From positions 248,001 to 312,000 of the forward strand of contig NC_066334.1 of assembly GCF_022539315.1 (NCBI RefSeq): a stretch of DNA of 64,000 nt. The letters run 5' to 3'. The translations under genes were made by a program, and so were the position numbers. The stretch is from Serinus canaria (Eukaryota; Chordata; Aves; Passeriformes; Fringillidae). The notes under the pieces were generated by a model. It did no database searches and was not told the DNA's origin. It saw only the letters and a program-made list of their open reading frames with translations. How positions within the stretch are numbered: position 1 is the stretch's first letter; every line of letters begins with the position of its first letter. Of this stretch, positions 11,641 to 22,301 are shown piece after piece.

Positions 11641-14600
11641 GGTGTGCTCTTGCCTTACCCCCCTGAATTAGCACAGGCTGCATGATGGGATAGGGTGAAC
11701 AGACTGGCCCCTGGAGCAGGAGAATTGCTGAAATCTGCACCTGGAAATTGTCCTTTTCTTTGTTGAGGTGTATCCTGCTCCCTCAGACTAGGTAGAGACC
11801 TTTTTCTACTCTGGATGGGATGGCACCAGGTCCCACAGCCTATCCAAGGAGATGATGTGGCTCGTTTCTCAAGGGACGGGTTTTAGGCATCCCAGCAGTG
11901 ATGCTGCCTGGGCAGGGTGATGCCCTATGCCCACCACTAGAAGAGGTGGGTGGGAAACCCTTGCCTGTCTCTGGAGTTTGCAGCACTGCCTCCCAGGAAG
12001 AGAGACAAGAAATTGCCTGGTGTCAAGGAGTTGAGTGGGAAAGTTTAAAAACTAGCTGATAAACTATACAGAAAATCACCAGAGCATATGGAGCTCACCA
12101 TGGCTGGAGCCAAGTTAGGTGTTCAGTGGGCTCTGCTATCTAAATTTCTCTCCCAGAAGGAATGTAAATATGATACCAGGTTTTTGAAATAAACACCTAG
12201 GAAACTAAAGGTCACCGAGCAAAGTATCAATATTGTAATCGAAACTTGTATTAATAGACATGTGCATATTCACCTGGAAGAAGGTTGTGATGACTGCTTG
12301 CTGCAGAGATGGTGCATCTCCAGGGCAGCAAGCTGAAGGAAAAAACATATGTAAATCAGGGAGAATCACTTAGAAGATTGTCCTTGGTTTTCCAAAAGCT
12401 CCATCACTAAAAGGTCTTATTTTGTCACAGCCTGAGCAAGAAGGGAATTTTGTAAGTTAGAGCAGGTGAAGAAGCTGATTTGCCAAGGGGAGATGTCAGC
12501 AGGTGTAAATCCAGCTAAAGGAAGGGTCTTTCTACTGTGTGTAACTAAACAGTAGCACTCACTGACATGCAGAGCTGATAAAAGCCAGGTGCATTAAAAG
12601 CTCTGGAAAGCAAGCAGATAAAGCCACGGGGGACAAATTAATCCAATATCCACAGTCTGTCAGCTGGAAGGTATCCAAAACACAGCTGGGACACAGATTT
12701 CAGTTTCTGTGATTTGTGTTGACCTATGTCATGTCCCATTGGTTATGAGGAGGAAGTGGGATGAGTGACCTCAATTTTTCTTTGTACCCCATAATTCCAC
12801 CAGTTGTATTTTGACATTACTTGGGCTTTTCTTGGCAGTTGTTTCTCAAAGACCCATTTTGCTTATGGCTGACCTCAAGGCTGGATGCAGAGAAATCCTT
12901 GTGCTGTTGGAGTGCTCCTGAATGCTGCTGGGTCTGGGGCAGACTGTGGGGCAGGGTAGGGCATGCACATGAGGAAGTCAAGGGAGCTGGATTGTGTGAT
13001 GCTGAGGGTGCCTCTGGAAGAGCTCAGCAATGACAGTCTAGTGGCTCAGGCCCTGAACACCTGGGGTTCACATGGAGGTGAGGAAGGACTCCCAGGAAGA
13101 TGGATGCCCTTTGAGCCCTGGAAGTGCTGCTGCCCCAGCAGTTTCTTCTCTGGCAAGCTCTGATGGACAGCACTGGCCTTGGCAAAACCTGAGGCCACAC
13201 CATGTTGATAACAGTATTGGGGAGATGGCTGTAGGGTCAGAATATCAGACCCAGACCCTGCTATACCAGGAGGGCTTCCAGACCCTCAAAACCAGCCATC
13301 AGAGACATGCTCAGATGAATGGCAGGTGCTGGAGAAGACATGCATTCAGGCCAGGCCAGGGAGCCACATATTTGGAGAGGGATAAGCCTTTAGATCAGTT
13401 GTTAGACAAAGGTGGGCAGGCCTGAATGTTTTGCTCCCACAGACAACCATGTAGTGCAGTTGGCCTGAGGGCAGCAGCTGCATTAATCTTGACCCGTTCT
13501 TTATCTAAGTCTCTGTCTGAAAAACACCCCTGTATGTGCCTTGCACACCCTCCTGAGCTATTTGTTCCCTGTTCTGTGCAAGGTAGAGACTGTGGCACAG
13601 AGGGACAGCTCTGATGCACTGGTCTGTCCTTCTTCCAGGAACTTCCTGTAGGATTGTGGTAGTGCATCTCCTACTCCAAACTCAGATCTATGGCTAAACC
13701 CAGGACAGGGCTTTGAAAGTGGGATAGTCAGCCTTTTGCTCAGAGAAGCAGTGTTCCACCAGGTCCCCAAGTCACTCGTTCCTATATTTTATTGCTTTCC
13801 CTGCTGCTAAGCATGTGTGTCTGCTGCATCTGTTCTTTGCAGAACCAAAACCCACTTGCTCTCAAACACTTCCTTGCATGTGAGCAGTTGGGCCACACCT
13901 TGAGCACCTCTCTGATAACCCAAAGCTGCTGCTGCTTCTTGCTTGGAGGCAGCTTTTCTAGACCTTGACTTGTTCTTGTGCCCTCTCCTTCATTTCCTCC
14001 ATTTGCCAACAAGTGCCAACAATGGAGCTGTGCCCATATGGCAGCAATGGGCTTGCTCCTGCCATGCTCAGGGATAGGCTGCTTCTCCTCTATTCACTGT
14101 CCCTCTGCTAAAGCCACCAAGACCATTTGCCACATAAGCTCTCCTTTGTCCTGGAAGATTATGCTCAGCTCAAGTTGTTTCCACAATTGCCTAAGGCCCT
14201 TTTAGTGCTGCTGCTTTCCAAGAGAAAAGACCTGGCCTTGTACACGTGACCCCCAGCCATCCTTCCCTGAGTTATTTGGCCACGTTCAGTGCACAGCCTT
14301 TGTAAGCCCAGCTTTCCATTGAGTCCAGAGCAGCGGGGAACATACCTGCTGGTGACACAGTTTGTAACTCCCTCACCTTTTGATACTGCGCAGGACCATA
14401 AATACAATATACCCTTACCATCTGGGCTGGCAAGCTCAGGAGGGGTGAGTGTTGGTTTGAATGACCAGGTTGGTAACAATATGTAACAAACAGTGCAATA
14501 AAGGGGATGTATTCCAGCCCTGCAGAAAGTCCACTGTTGCTGCGTGGGGTGTGGATTATTCAGTGTCAGAAAGGATGGAGGAGAACCAGGCTGGGAAAAA

Positions 14601-15234
14601 AGTACTGAGTATGTTCAGAAATGTGGACTAGGAGCAGGTGGCTATCCCAGTACAAGAGCTGGCCAGCATCAGGAAGGCTGGTACCTTGGAGGACTGAGTA
14701 TTTTGTTGCTTCAGACCTCTATGTTTCTCCATCACACCAAAGTAGTCACTAGGATGGAGTTACTCACAAGCACTCTGGGTCTGAGTCATTGACCATTTCA
14801 CATGAGCAATTTGCACCAACAATTAATTATGTTACCTGGTCACAGATATGGAGAGTGCCATGTACATGTGCTGATGCTGAGCCACTGAATAGTGGCTCAA
14901 TGAGCTCTGAGTTTTGGCAAGTTGGAAGCGGCTGCTTGTCTATCCACATCTGGGGAAGCCTCTGCCTCCAGGCAGGCTGATCCCATGAGAGCTGCCCATG
15001 CCAATGAGAAGGCAAAGGCTTTATATATCACCCACTCCACCTAGTGTTCTCCAAGTGGGGAACACTTCTTTGGTGGTCTCAGTGTTCCCAGTTTGGACAC
15101 CACCTTAGCCAGACTACAGGAAAGATAAACCTCTGTGACCATTGGAAAGCAGGATCTTTGGTTTTAAGAGGACAGATTACATCAAGGCAGGCAGAGTCAG
15201 CTAAGGGTAAGCTGATCTGTCTCTTTCCCCCCAG
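11641..15234. other. Intergenic or intronic DNA
   Basis: About 3.6 kb without a recognised repeat or gene. Open frames stay below about 120 codons and look like chance frames. Composition near 12.05-12.70 kb is AT-richer, with several AATAAA-like and TAAT motifs, but nothing that fixes a function. Confidence 0.45.
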
Positions 15235-15613
15235 GTTGTCACTCTGGATGGACTCTATGGACAGTGGCAGTCTGCACCAAGCCTTGGCTAACTTTACAAA
15301 CCCACTGTGCAGCAGCATTTCACTTTGGGATAACCTGGGATCCTGCCAGGGGACTGAAGGTCAGGGACCAGGGTCTTACCAAATGAGCACTCTGTCATTG
15401 TGTGATGAGAGCTTTCCCCTGCTACCAGAGTCTTCTCTGACTAGAGAACTCCTAGACTCCTTAGAACTAGGCAAGGAGCTGCCATCTTCTCCACACAGCC
15501 AGTCTCAGGCTGTCCATACTGGGCTGATAAGGAGTTTTCAGCTGCTTGATGGAGGCTTGGACCAGAGATGGAACAGAAGGAAGCACAGACCTAGGAGCCA
15601 GAGGAATGGGTGA
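15235..15613 (+). CDS. Candidate terminal coding exon, product unknown (weak)
   Basis: A 570-base open frame (15,044-15,613) contains, at 15,215-15,234, a good splice-acceptor pattern: a long pyrimidine run ending in CAG. From 15,235 to the stop at 15,613 the frame encodes about 126 residues. The segment is rich in Ser and Leu with acidic patches and ends in a basic tail (RWNRRKHRPRSQ). An AATAAA at 17,021-17,026 could end its transcript, in which case the left arm of the 487 bp inverted duplication would lie in the 3' untranslated region. I do not recognise a domain. A chance open frame of this length is expected about once in a window this size, so the call is tentative. Confidence 0.2.
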
Positions 15614-15843
15614 CTCCAAGACTAGACATTTTGGTTTTGAGGGATAAGGTCCAGCTTTGTTCAGAGTTCTTCATTCTGGCAGCACCAGCCAGTGACTGGC
15701 ACAGTATATTTTCCTTTAAGATGTTGAAAGTTTCAGGCAGAATCTCTTGGAGCAAGCTGACATGTAGACAACTGGGATCTTGATTTGGACAGTTTCAAAG
15801 TGTCCCTACTTAAGGGATTAAGTTTTACTGTAGCAAGGAGCAA

Positions 15844-16330
15844 TTCACCAGGAGATAAGGACCAGGTGTTGATCCTGGACCCTCTTCATGATACCCTTTC
15901 TTGCTCTTCATTTGGGTTTTAGGTGCTAATGGGCTGAATTACTGACTCCTCCAACCCTGGCACCAAAGGAAAGTTCCAGGTTTCCCAATCCTCTTTGCCA
16001 GGTGCTAGAAATCACCATCTTTTCCTTCCTTCATGCTTCCTTCATGGCCCTGGGCTCAGTGCCATGAAGCTCTGCACCTTCCTGCTACCAAGGGGCTGCA
16101 AAGCATCCACATCTACGCAAAATCCTCAGCACAGCTGGGACAGATGCTGATCCTGGATCCCAAAGTACCTTTGGGTGAGAATGTATTAACTTTCCTTGTG
16201 AATGATGAGGAGGTACTGCCTAGACAATTGACCACAAATATTCAATTACAATTTGAAATGCATTTGTGCCAACCTGCTCTCTTAAGAATGCACTTTCATA
16301 GGCAAACACTCAGGAAAACCACATTTTAAG
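15844..16330 (+). repeat. Left arm (487 bp) of a near-identical inverted duplication
   Basis: This segment reappears as its reverse complement at 18,403-18,883. By eye the arms differ only by a 5-base indel (TTCAT present here near 15,907) and a 1-base indel near 15,956; no substitution was noticed. Both arms carry the same 98-codon open frame (16,033-16,329 here), but identical arms give no evidence that it is translated. No target-site duplication or transposon terminus is visible at the edges. The high identity implies a recent duplication, recent gene conversion between arms, or an assembly artefact. Confidence 0.95.
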
Positions 16331-18402
16331 GAATTTGATCATTCATAGGAGGGTTCTAATTATCTCTCACTGGTTTCTCCCCTTCTATCCTGGAGAAGAG
16401 GATATTGTGTTTGCACATGTCAGATGCTGTTGGTTAATAGCAGCAGGCACAATAGTGAGATCTTCTGTGGATCTGTTCTGAGTTAGCAGTAGGTCATTCC
16501 TCCCTGCCCAGTCAGGGGACACCTCTCACCCTCCTGTGATTCATGTTTTGACAAAATCCCTTTACTTTTGTCTACTCCATACTTTTCTGCTTCCCTTATC
16601 CTAACTGTGACTGTGCTCAGGACTCTCTGGGTCTTCACATCTTCCTGTCTGGATGGCAAAGCACTGGATACAAAGCATGAATGGTGCCCAGGGGACACTC
16701 AATCCATCCATCCTTACCCCTCTGTTATCTGGAACCTTAGCAGCCATGGCCAGGCACTGGAGTTGGTGATTCAGTCAAATGACCCAAAGTGTTCCCAGAG
16801 ATGCCCAAGCCTGCTGGTTCACAGGGATGCTGTCTGCTCACAGCTACCCCACAGGTTCTAAAAGGTGAGACAAACCACAATAGCTCTCGTAGATCTGTTG
16901 GTGGAAGCAGATGGCTTCAGCTCACCATTTCCATTAAAGGCTTCTTTGTACTGAGACAATACCAAGCCCAAATGGGTCCTTGCAATTGGTACCTGCTCAA
17001 GCTGTAACAAAACTCCTTTTAATAAAGGGTTGGAATAGGAACACCAGTCTCATAGTGTAGTTGTCCCTGGAGTCCAGCAGGCCGAACAGTCTCCACAAGG
17101 AGTTATGGAAGAAAGGCCTGAGAGAAATGGCGTGAGCCCACAGACTACAGCATGAGCAGGCTGGTCATGCTGAACTGAGATAGAATTTGGTGCAGATCAT
17201 GTGAGGGAGGGTGATGAGACTGTGATGAGCAAAGTGTGAGCCCATGTGAATTTATATGAGTGAAATGTACATGCACGGGGAACGGATGCAGACATGCTCA
17301 AGCCCAAAGGGGTATTCATGTGCGTGTGAGAGGGCATCAATGGGTTGTACATAAAATGTGTTGGGCTATAAGGACAGATATGGAAGAAGTGCATGGCCCC
17401 ATAGTAATTTGGGTGGGCTCTGTGTGGGACATCGCATATGCCATAGGCTATAGGGAGATGAGTTATGGAGATGCAAGGGTGGTGCAAGTTCATCGGGCAC
17501 GACATAAACACACACTAGTGAGCTGAGCATGGAAGCATACATGCGAAGGCAAGGGGGAGAGGAAGAGGATGCCGCACACAGATAATGCTCAGAGACAGTG
17601 TGGATTACTGCTGTTAATACCTCTGGTAAGAACAGAAGTCTGCTGGCTGGGAGCAGGAGCTGAAAGCTGAGCCCCTTGTTATATTTCCCTGTTCCCGCCT
17701 GCACTAATCCCTTTGAGCCCCGGGAAAAAACTGCAGAGAAATCAAACAGGCTGTTCATGCTGCCCCAGTGTCCCCGGGATTAATTAATTTGGGATTTGTG
17801 GGAGTCACAAGGTCACACTCCCCCCACTGGCAGAGCTAGCTCTGCAAGGCAAAGGCAGGGCTTGGCTCTGAGTCTTTCCATTCAGGGAAATGCCCCATCA
17901 GCCATTACATGGAGTAAGTCCCATAGGCAGCCACCCTGGGAAGGTTTTGAGCACTGGGTGACCAAGGCTTACCCTAGGTGCCAGGGCACAGAAAGGCACC
18001 AGGCTGGAGGGACTGACAAGCAAGAAGTGTGTCCATATCTGAGAGGATCAGCCTCCAGCTAGAGGCAGCAACTTGGACAGATCCTGCCTGCATCTGGCCC
18101 AGTGCTCCTTGTGTCATCATAAGTACACATGTTCAGGACAGCAAAGAAGCAGAAACATCCAAAAACGACAGAGAAACCCAAGAAATGGATTCATCTCAGG
18201 TGTGAGTCTTTCCATTCTATGGCACAAAAGAGGATGAGGAGCAAGGGTTGAAGACCAGGCAAGATGACCTGTTTGACCCACTTATCCATTCCAAGAAGGG
18301 AACTCTGCCTTTTGAAGATTCTGTCTTGGGTGCCAGATCCCAGTTCCCTCCACTAGTGGTTACTTAAATGATTCTGAAATTCATTTTAAGGGAGCAATTG
18401 AG
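16331..18402. other. 2.07 kb spacer between the inverted arms
   Basis: Mostly unremarkable sequence. AATAAA occurs at 17,021-17,026. At about 17,200-17,520 the plus strand is unusually rich in short ATG-, GTG- and CATG-containing words, which may be a decayed tandem array. No gene is recognised. The spacer would be inverted by recombination between the flanking arms. Confidence 0.5.
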
Positions 18403-18411
18403 CTTAAAATG
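18382..18411. repeat. Small hairpin at the inner edge of the right arm
   Basis: A perfect 9-base inverted repeat (CATTTTAAG / CTTAAAATG) flanks a 12-base loop. The right half is the first nine bases of the right arm. The left half repeats the last nine bases of the left arm (16,322-16,330). The loop begins with GGAGCAATT, which also occurs at 15,837-15,845 across the outer edge of the left arm. Sequences from both ends of the left arm are thus juxtaposed here. Confidence 0.85.
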
Positions 18412-18883
18412 TGGTTTTCCTGAGTGTTTGCCTATGAAAGTGCATTCTTAAGAGAGCAGGTTGGCACAAATGCATTTCAAATTGTAATTGAATATTTGTG
18501 GTCAATTGTCTAGGCAGTACCTCCTCATCATTCACAAGGAAAGTTAATACATTCTCACCCAAAGGTACTTTGGGATCCAGGATCAGCATCTGTCCCAGCT
18601 GTGCTGAGGATTTTGCGTAGATGTGGATGCTTTGCAGCCCCTTGGTAGCAGGAAGGTGCAGAGCTTCATGGCACTGAGCCCAGGGCCATGAAGGAAGCAT
18701 GAAGGAAGGAAAAGATGGTGATTTCTAGCACCTGGCAAAGAGGATTGGGAAACCTGGAACTTTCCTTTGGTGCCAGGTTGGAGGAGTCAGTAATTCAGCC
18801 CATTAGCACCTAAAACCCAAGAGCAAGAAAGGGTATCATGAAGAGGGTCCAGGATCAACACCTGGTCCTTATCTCCTGGTGAA
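18403..18883 (-). repeat. Right arm (481 bp) of a near-identical inverted duplication
   Basis: This is the reverse complement of 15,844-16,330, six bases shorter because of a 5-base and a 1-base indel. The 98-codon open frame occurs on the minus strand at 18,404-18,700 with a translation identical to the left arm's. A transcript spanning both arms could fold into a hairpin of about 480 base pairs with a 2 kb loop. Confidence 0.95.
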
Positions 18884-20553
18884 CATACAGTGTCTATCTG
18901 GAAATCTTCAATGCTGGGCTGGAGCTGATGCCTGGACTGAAAGCATTGCGCTGCCCACCTTTAGTGCTGGTCATGAACATCATGTTGTGGTCTTTGTGCT
19001 GCAAACACATGAAATAACTGAAATTGCCCCCATGAAGCTCCTGGGCTGACCTTAATTTTTTTTTTTCCAGGGGCTGAGTGGAGGGTTGCCCACCTGCTTT
19101 CTCATGGACATTTCCAGATGAGGGAGTTGGAGGGAAGACTTGTTATGCCCAAGCAGTTATGTCATTGTTGAGTACTGGGTGGGGAGTGACTGGAGGTGAT
19201 GGACGCAGTTGCAGAATGAAGATTGTAAAACTGCATCCTGAGAAGCAAATGGATGCATGTGTGGGCCTACCTAGTGAACTCGAGACTGATGAGAAGCTGC
19301 TGCAGAGGTGGCACCACCAACTTCCTAAAGGAAAAAGTCCCCACCTAGGAAGTTTTATTTCAATGCTTTTCTCTTCAGGAAAAAAAAAAAAAAAAAAAGG
19401 AAAAAAAAAAAGAATTTTTCTTGTCTCAAACATCAGTGGAATTTACAGGATAAGGCTGAAAGTCCAGTTTCAAACTCAGCTTTTCGGGATGCATTTCAAA
19501 GCCTTTCTTTTGAAACTGGAAATAGGAAGTTTATTCTCTTTCATCTCAATTTGCTGCTGAGGGCAGTGAGATGATTCATGTCCTGGAGTCTGGCTTTACT
19601 GCCTGCATTTTACTTCCCCTTTGTTTTCTCCAACTGTAGGAAAGTTATCAAGTAAGAATAGGAGCATTAAAATCATGACACCATGTCACCTGATGACTTG
19701 TCCAGCACTGATGAAATTTCAACTGGAAAAGAACCAAGAAAGAAGACGGATGAATGAACCAGTGATTTATTAGAAATAAACTTCTTAGAGGCCAGCATTT
19801 GCATTTTCATTCATCTTGAATAAAAATAACTTTTCGTATTTGTTTCACATCAAACTTTGCTTCTTCACAGGGAATTTTTCTAATAGAAATGATCTCACTT
19901 TAATATTTTGGCAGGATTTTCCTGTGTATTTTTTCTCCTTGGAACTGCACTAATGCAGGGCAGTAAAAGATGACGGATTGGTGAGTTGAGTGGGTGCTGA
20001 AAAGGCTGAAACTGCTGCTCTATAGCTGCAAAACTCACTTGGACATGGAACCAGTGGAACCTCCTCTAAGGTTTTGCCAGGCCAGGGCTATGAGAAGGTG
20101 GGAGCACCTGGTGCTGCCTGCACTGCCTGATGCAAAACCTTCCCAAGGAGTTCTGTGGTGAAGAATTTTAAAACAGGACCCATTTCCTTAGCCAAGAGGG
20201 AGACTAGGAGCAATGGTTCATAGAAAACAAGTATTTCCATCACCCCCCAGCCACTGGAGATTGGAACAGCTGCAGTTTTCCTAGGAATTTTCATGGGTAC
20301 TTAGTGTCGCAGGGCTGCAAGAAAGGGTTAAAGTGTTTTCAGTTACGAAGTGCACAACAAACAAAGGGGATGTGGTAATCCCTTCTGCCACAGAGTGAAA
20401 AGTTCACTTGATATGCTACTTTACACTGATTCTCACAGACTCTGGGATTAAACCGGACACACTCTGACGTCCAGGTTTTCTAGTAAAGGGCTCCAGCTCA
20501 GCCTGCCACATTCACTTCATATTTGGGAACATATTCTCTGAAAATCCTGCTGA
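18884..20553. other. Sequence between the two inverted duplications
   Basis: About 1.7 kb with no recognised gene. It contains the A-rich tract at 19,380-19,412 and an AT-rich stretch near 19,760-19,960 with several AATAAA/TTTATT motifs. The 160-codon open frame at 19,078-19,560 runs through the poly(A) tract (poly-Lys) and looks like chance. Confidence 0.45.
19380..19412. repeat. A-rich homopolymer tract
   Basis: Two A runs of about 18 and 11 bases separated by GG. Either a microsatellite or the tail of an unrecognised retroposed sequence; no target-site duplication was identified. Confidence 0.85.
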
Positions 20554-20613
20554 CAGATGAAGAGCAGGAAGACAGCCAGTTTCCCATGGAACAATAACTC
20601 CATGCAAACCACA
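20554..20613 (+). repeat. Left arm of a 60 bp perfect inverted duplication
   Basis: All 60 bases occur as the exact reverse complement at 22,242-22,301, and similarity stops abruptly on both sides. The core reads gaagacagccagtttccc and continues to caaaccaca. The arms are about 1.63 kb apart. An exact 60-base match with unrelated flanks is not expected by chance. Confidence 0.95.
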
Positions 20614-22241
20614 TCTCCTGGCACCCAACCTGGCCTTGCTGGGGCGGCGGCTGGGGATGTTGGCTGGAGCATCATCTCTGGGTCCCTGCCAGGTGCAGTC
20701 TGCCAGGATTGTCCTTCTGGTCCATGTCAAGAGTTTTGCTTTTATGCCCTGTCTCCCTGCCAGGCTTTGGGGCTGTGCCACACTAATGAGTTACCTGCCA
20801 GTTACTGAACTTTGGCTGAGCTCAGGGACAGAGGATATAGGAGGCCAGCATTGGGATGGAAGGGACAAGGCAGGATGCCTTGTGCCATGGTTAAGCTGGG
20901 ATGCTGAGTGAGCTGTTCTCCCTTAATGCCCCTGGCCTTGCTTATTTTCATGCTTCTATGTCTTAAAAGGTTCTTGCAGAGTGGTCTCATGTGTAGAGAC
21001 AACTAACATAACTCCCCCGGTTGCAAATCTCTGTCACTGCTGCCTAGTCCACAACAATTCAATGGCCAGTGGCACATGAGTACAATTAGAACATTTGTTT
21101 CTCTGGGATGTTTGAGCTAGTTGGAAAAAAATTGACATTCTGAATGTTGGGGAAGGAAGATTCCTTTGAGCTACACACAGACCTTGGTCCTTCAGGTGTT
21201 CTGGGTTTCACACTTCATCTGCATGACAGGGTCAACCCAGCTTCCCCTTTGTTGGGAGATGTTGCAGTGGTGTTTCCAAATTCATTGCTCTTTTTTTTTT
21301 TTTTTTTCAAATGAAACACTGAAAATTTTCTCTGAAACCAGATGTTTTAATGAAAATAACTCATTCAGTTGAAAATCTGATTGCATCTTGAAAACCTCCC
21401 TTCGGTGCATGATTTCTGACTAGTTTTTCTATATAAGCTATTCAAGGAACAAGGTGCAAAAAATTCCCTCTTGTTCAGTCCTTCAGCTATTTCCTTGCTT
21501 TGGGGCACCACTATTAGATTCTCTGCCAGATTCTGTCCCAGTGGGTATGAGAGTAGGAGAGAAGCATGGTACACATGCCAAGGGGATGCCACACAAAGTC
21601 CCAACATAGGCCTGCCCACTCCACTGTTCCCAGCTGCTCCTTGGAGCAAATACTTTGGGTTTGAAAACAAGAAGAACAAAGAGAAAGGTTTCATGGAGAT
21701 ATGTTTACTAAAGGCTGCAGCCTGCAGGGTTGTTGTGACCATCAATGGTGGTCATGCAGAGAATGAGTCAGGGCAGCCATATTTGGGAAAAGAAAAAAAA
21801 AAAAAAAAAAAAAAAAAAGAAAAAAAAAAGAAAAAAAGAAAAAAAAAAGAAAAGGAGATGTCCAGAAGGATTTTGCTCCAACATCTCTGGGGCTGAGATG
21901 AAGCTTAAAATTCAGTTCAAGTCACAGCAGTGGTCCCAGTGTTACCCAGTGCCCTTTTAAATTCACCTCTGGGTATCAGGGGGAAGAGTACATCTTGTTC
22001 TGACCCTTCAGCTCTGAATGGAGAGATCCTTAAACTGTTCACTCCTCTCTTTCTAGACTACTGCTGTACACTGCAGTGTACAGCAATTGGGGATGACTCC
22101 TGGGGTTATCCAGAATGTCACTCTCTATGAACCAGGAAAGGACTTTGATCTGGATGAGACACCAGAGCACTGTGGGTACGTTAAGTCCAGAAGGGTGGGA
22201 TTGGATGTGGAGAAGCTCTCAGCCTGCAAGAACCACAGACC
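20614..22241. other. 1.63 kb spacer between the 60 bp inverted arms
   Basis: Holds a poly(T) run near 21,292-21,308 and the long A-rich tract at 21,790-21,853. Open frames reach 141 codons but are low-complexity Lys runs or unrecognised. No gene is called. Confidence 0.45.
21790..21860. repeat. Long A-rich tract with scattered G
   Basis: About 70 bases that are almost all A with isolated G, forming a purine-only strand. It yields artificial Lys-rich frames. In birds poly(A)-tailed retroposed copies are uncommon because CR1 does not use poly(A) tails, so an expanded microsatellite is as likely as a retroposition tail. Confidence 0.9.
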
Positions 22242-22248
22242 TGTGGTT
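22231..22248. repeat. Small hairpin at the inner edge of the 60 bp right arm
   Basis: A perfect 8-base inverted repeat (AACCACAG / CTGTGGTT) separated by two bases straddles the start of the right arm at 22,242. The situation mirrors the small hairpin at 18,382-18,411, at the inner edge of the larger duplication's right arm. Confidence 0.8.
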
Positions 22249-22301
22249 TGCATGGAGTTATTGTTCCATGGGAAACTGGCTGTCTTCCTGCTCTTCATCT
22301 G
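22242..22301 (-). repeat. Right arm of a 60 bp perfect inverted duplication
   Basis: Exact reverse complement of 20,554-20,613. Similarity ends at tgtggtttg on the left and ttcatctg on the right, with unrelated sequence beyond. Short open frames cross it in both copies, but there is no sign of coding function. Confidence 0.95.

Noticed and set aside
16033..18700. Identical 98-codon frames in both duplicated arms as a conserved gene pair
   Set aside because: The arms are nearly identical at the DNA level, so the shared frame gives no evidence of protein-level selection, and no domain is recognised.
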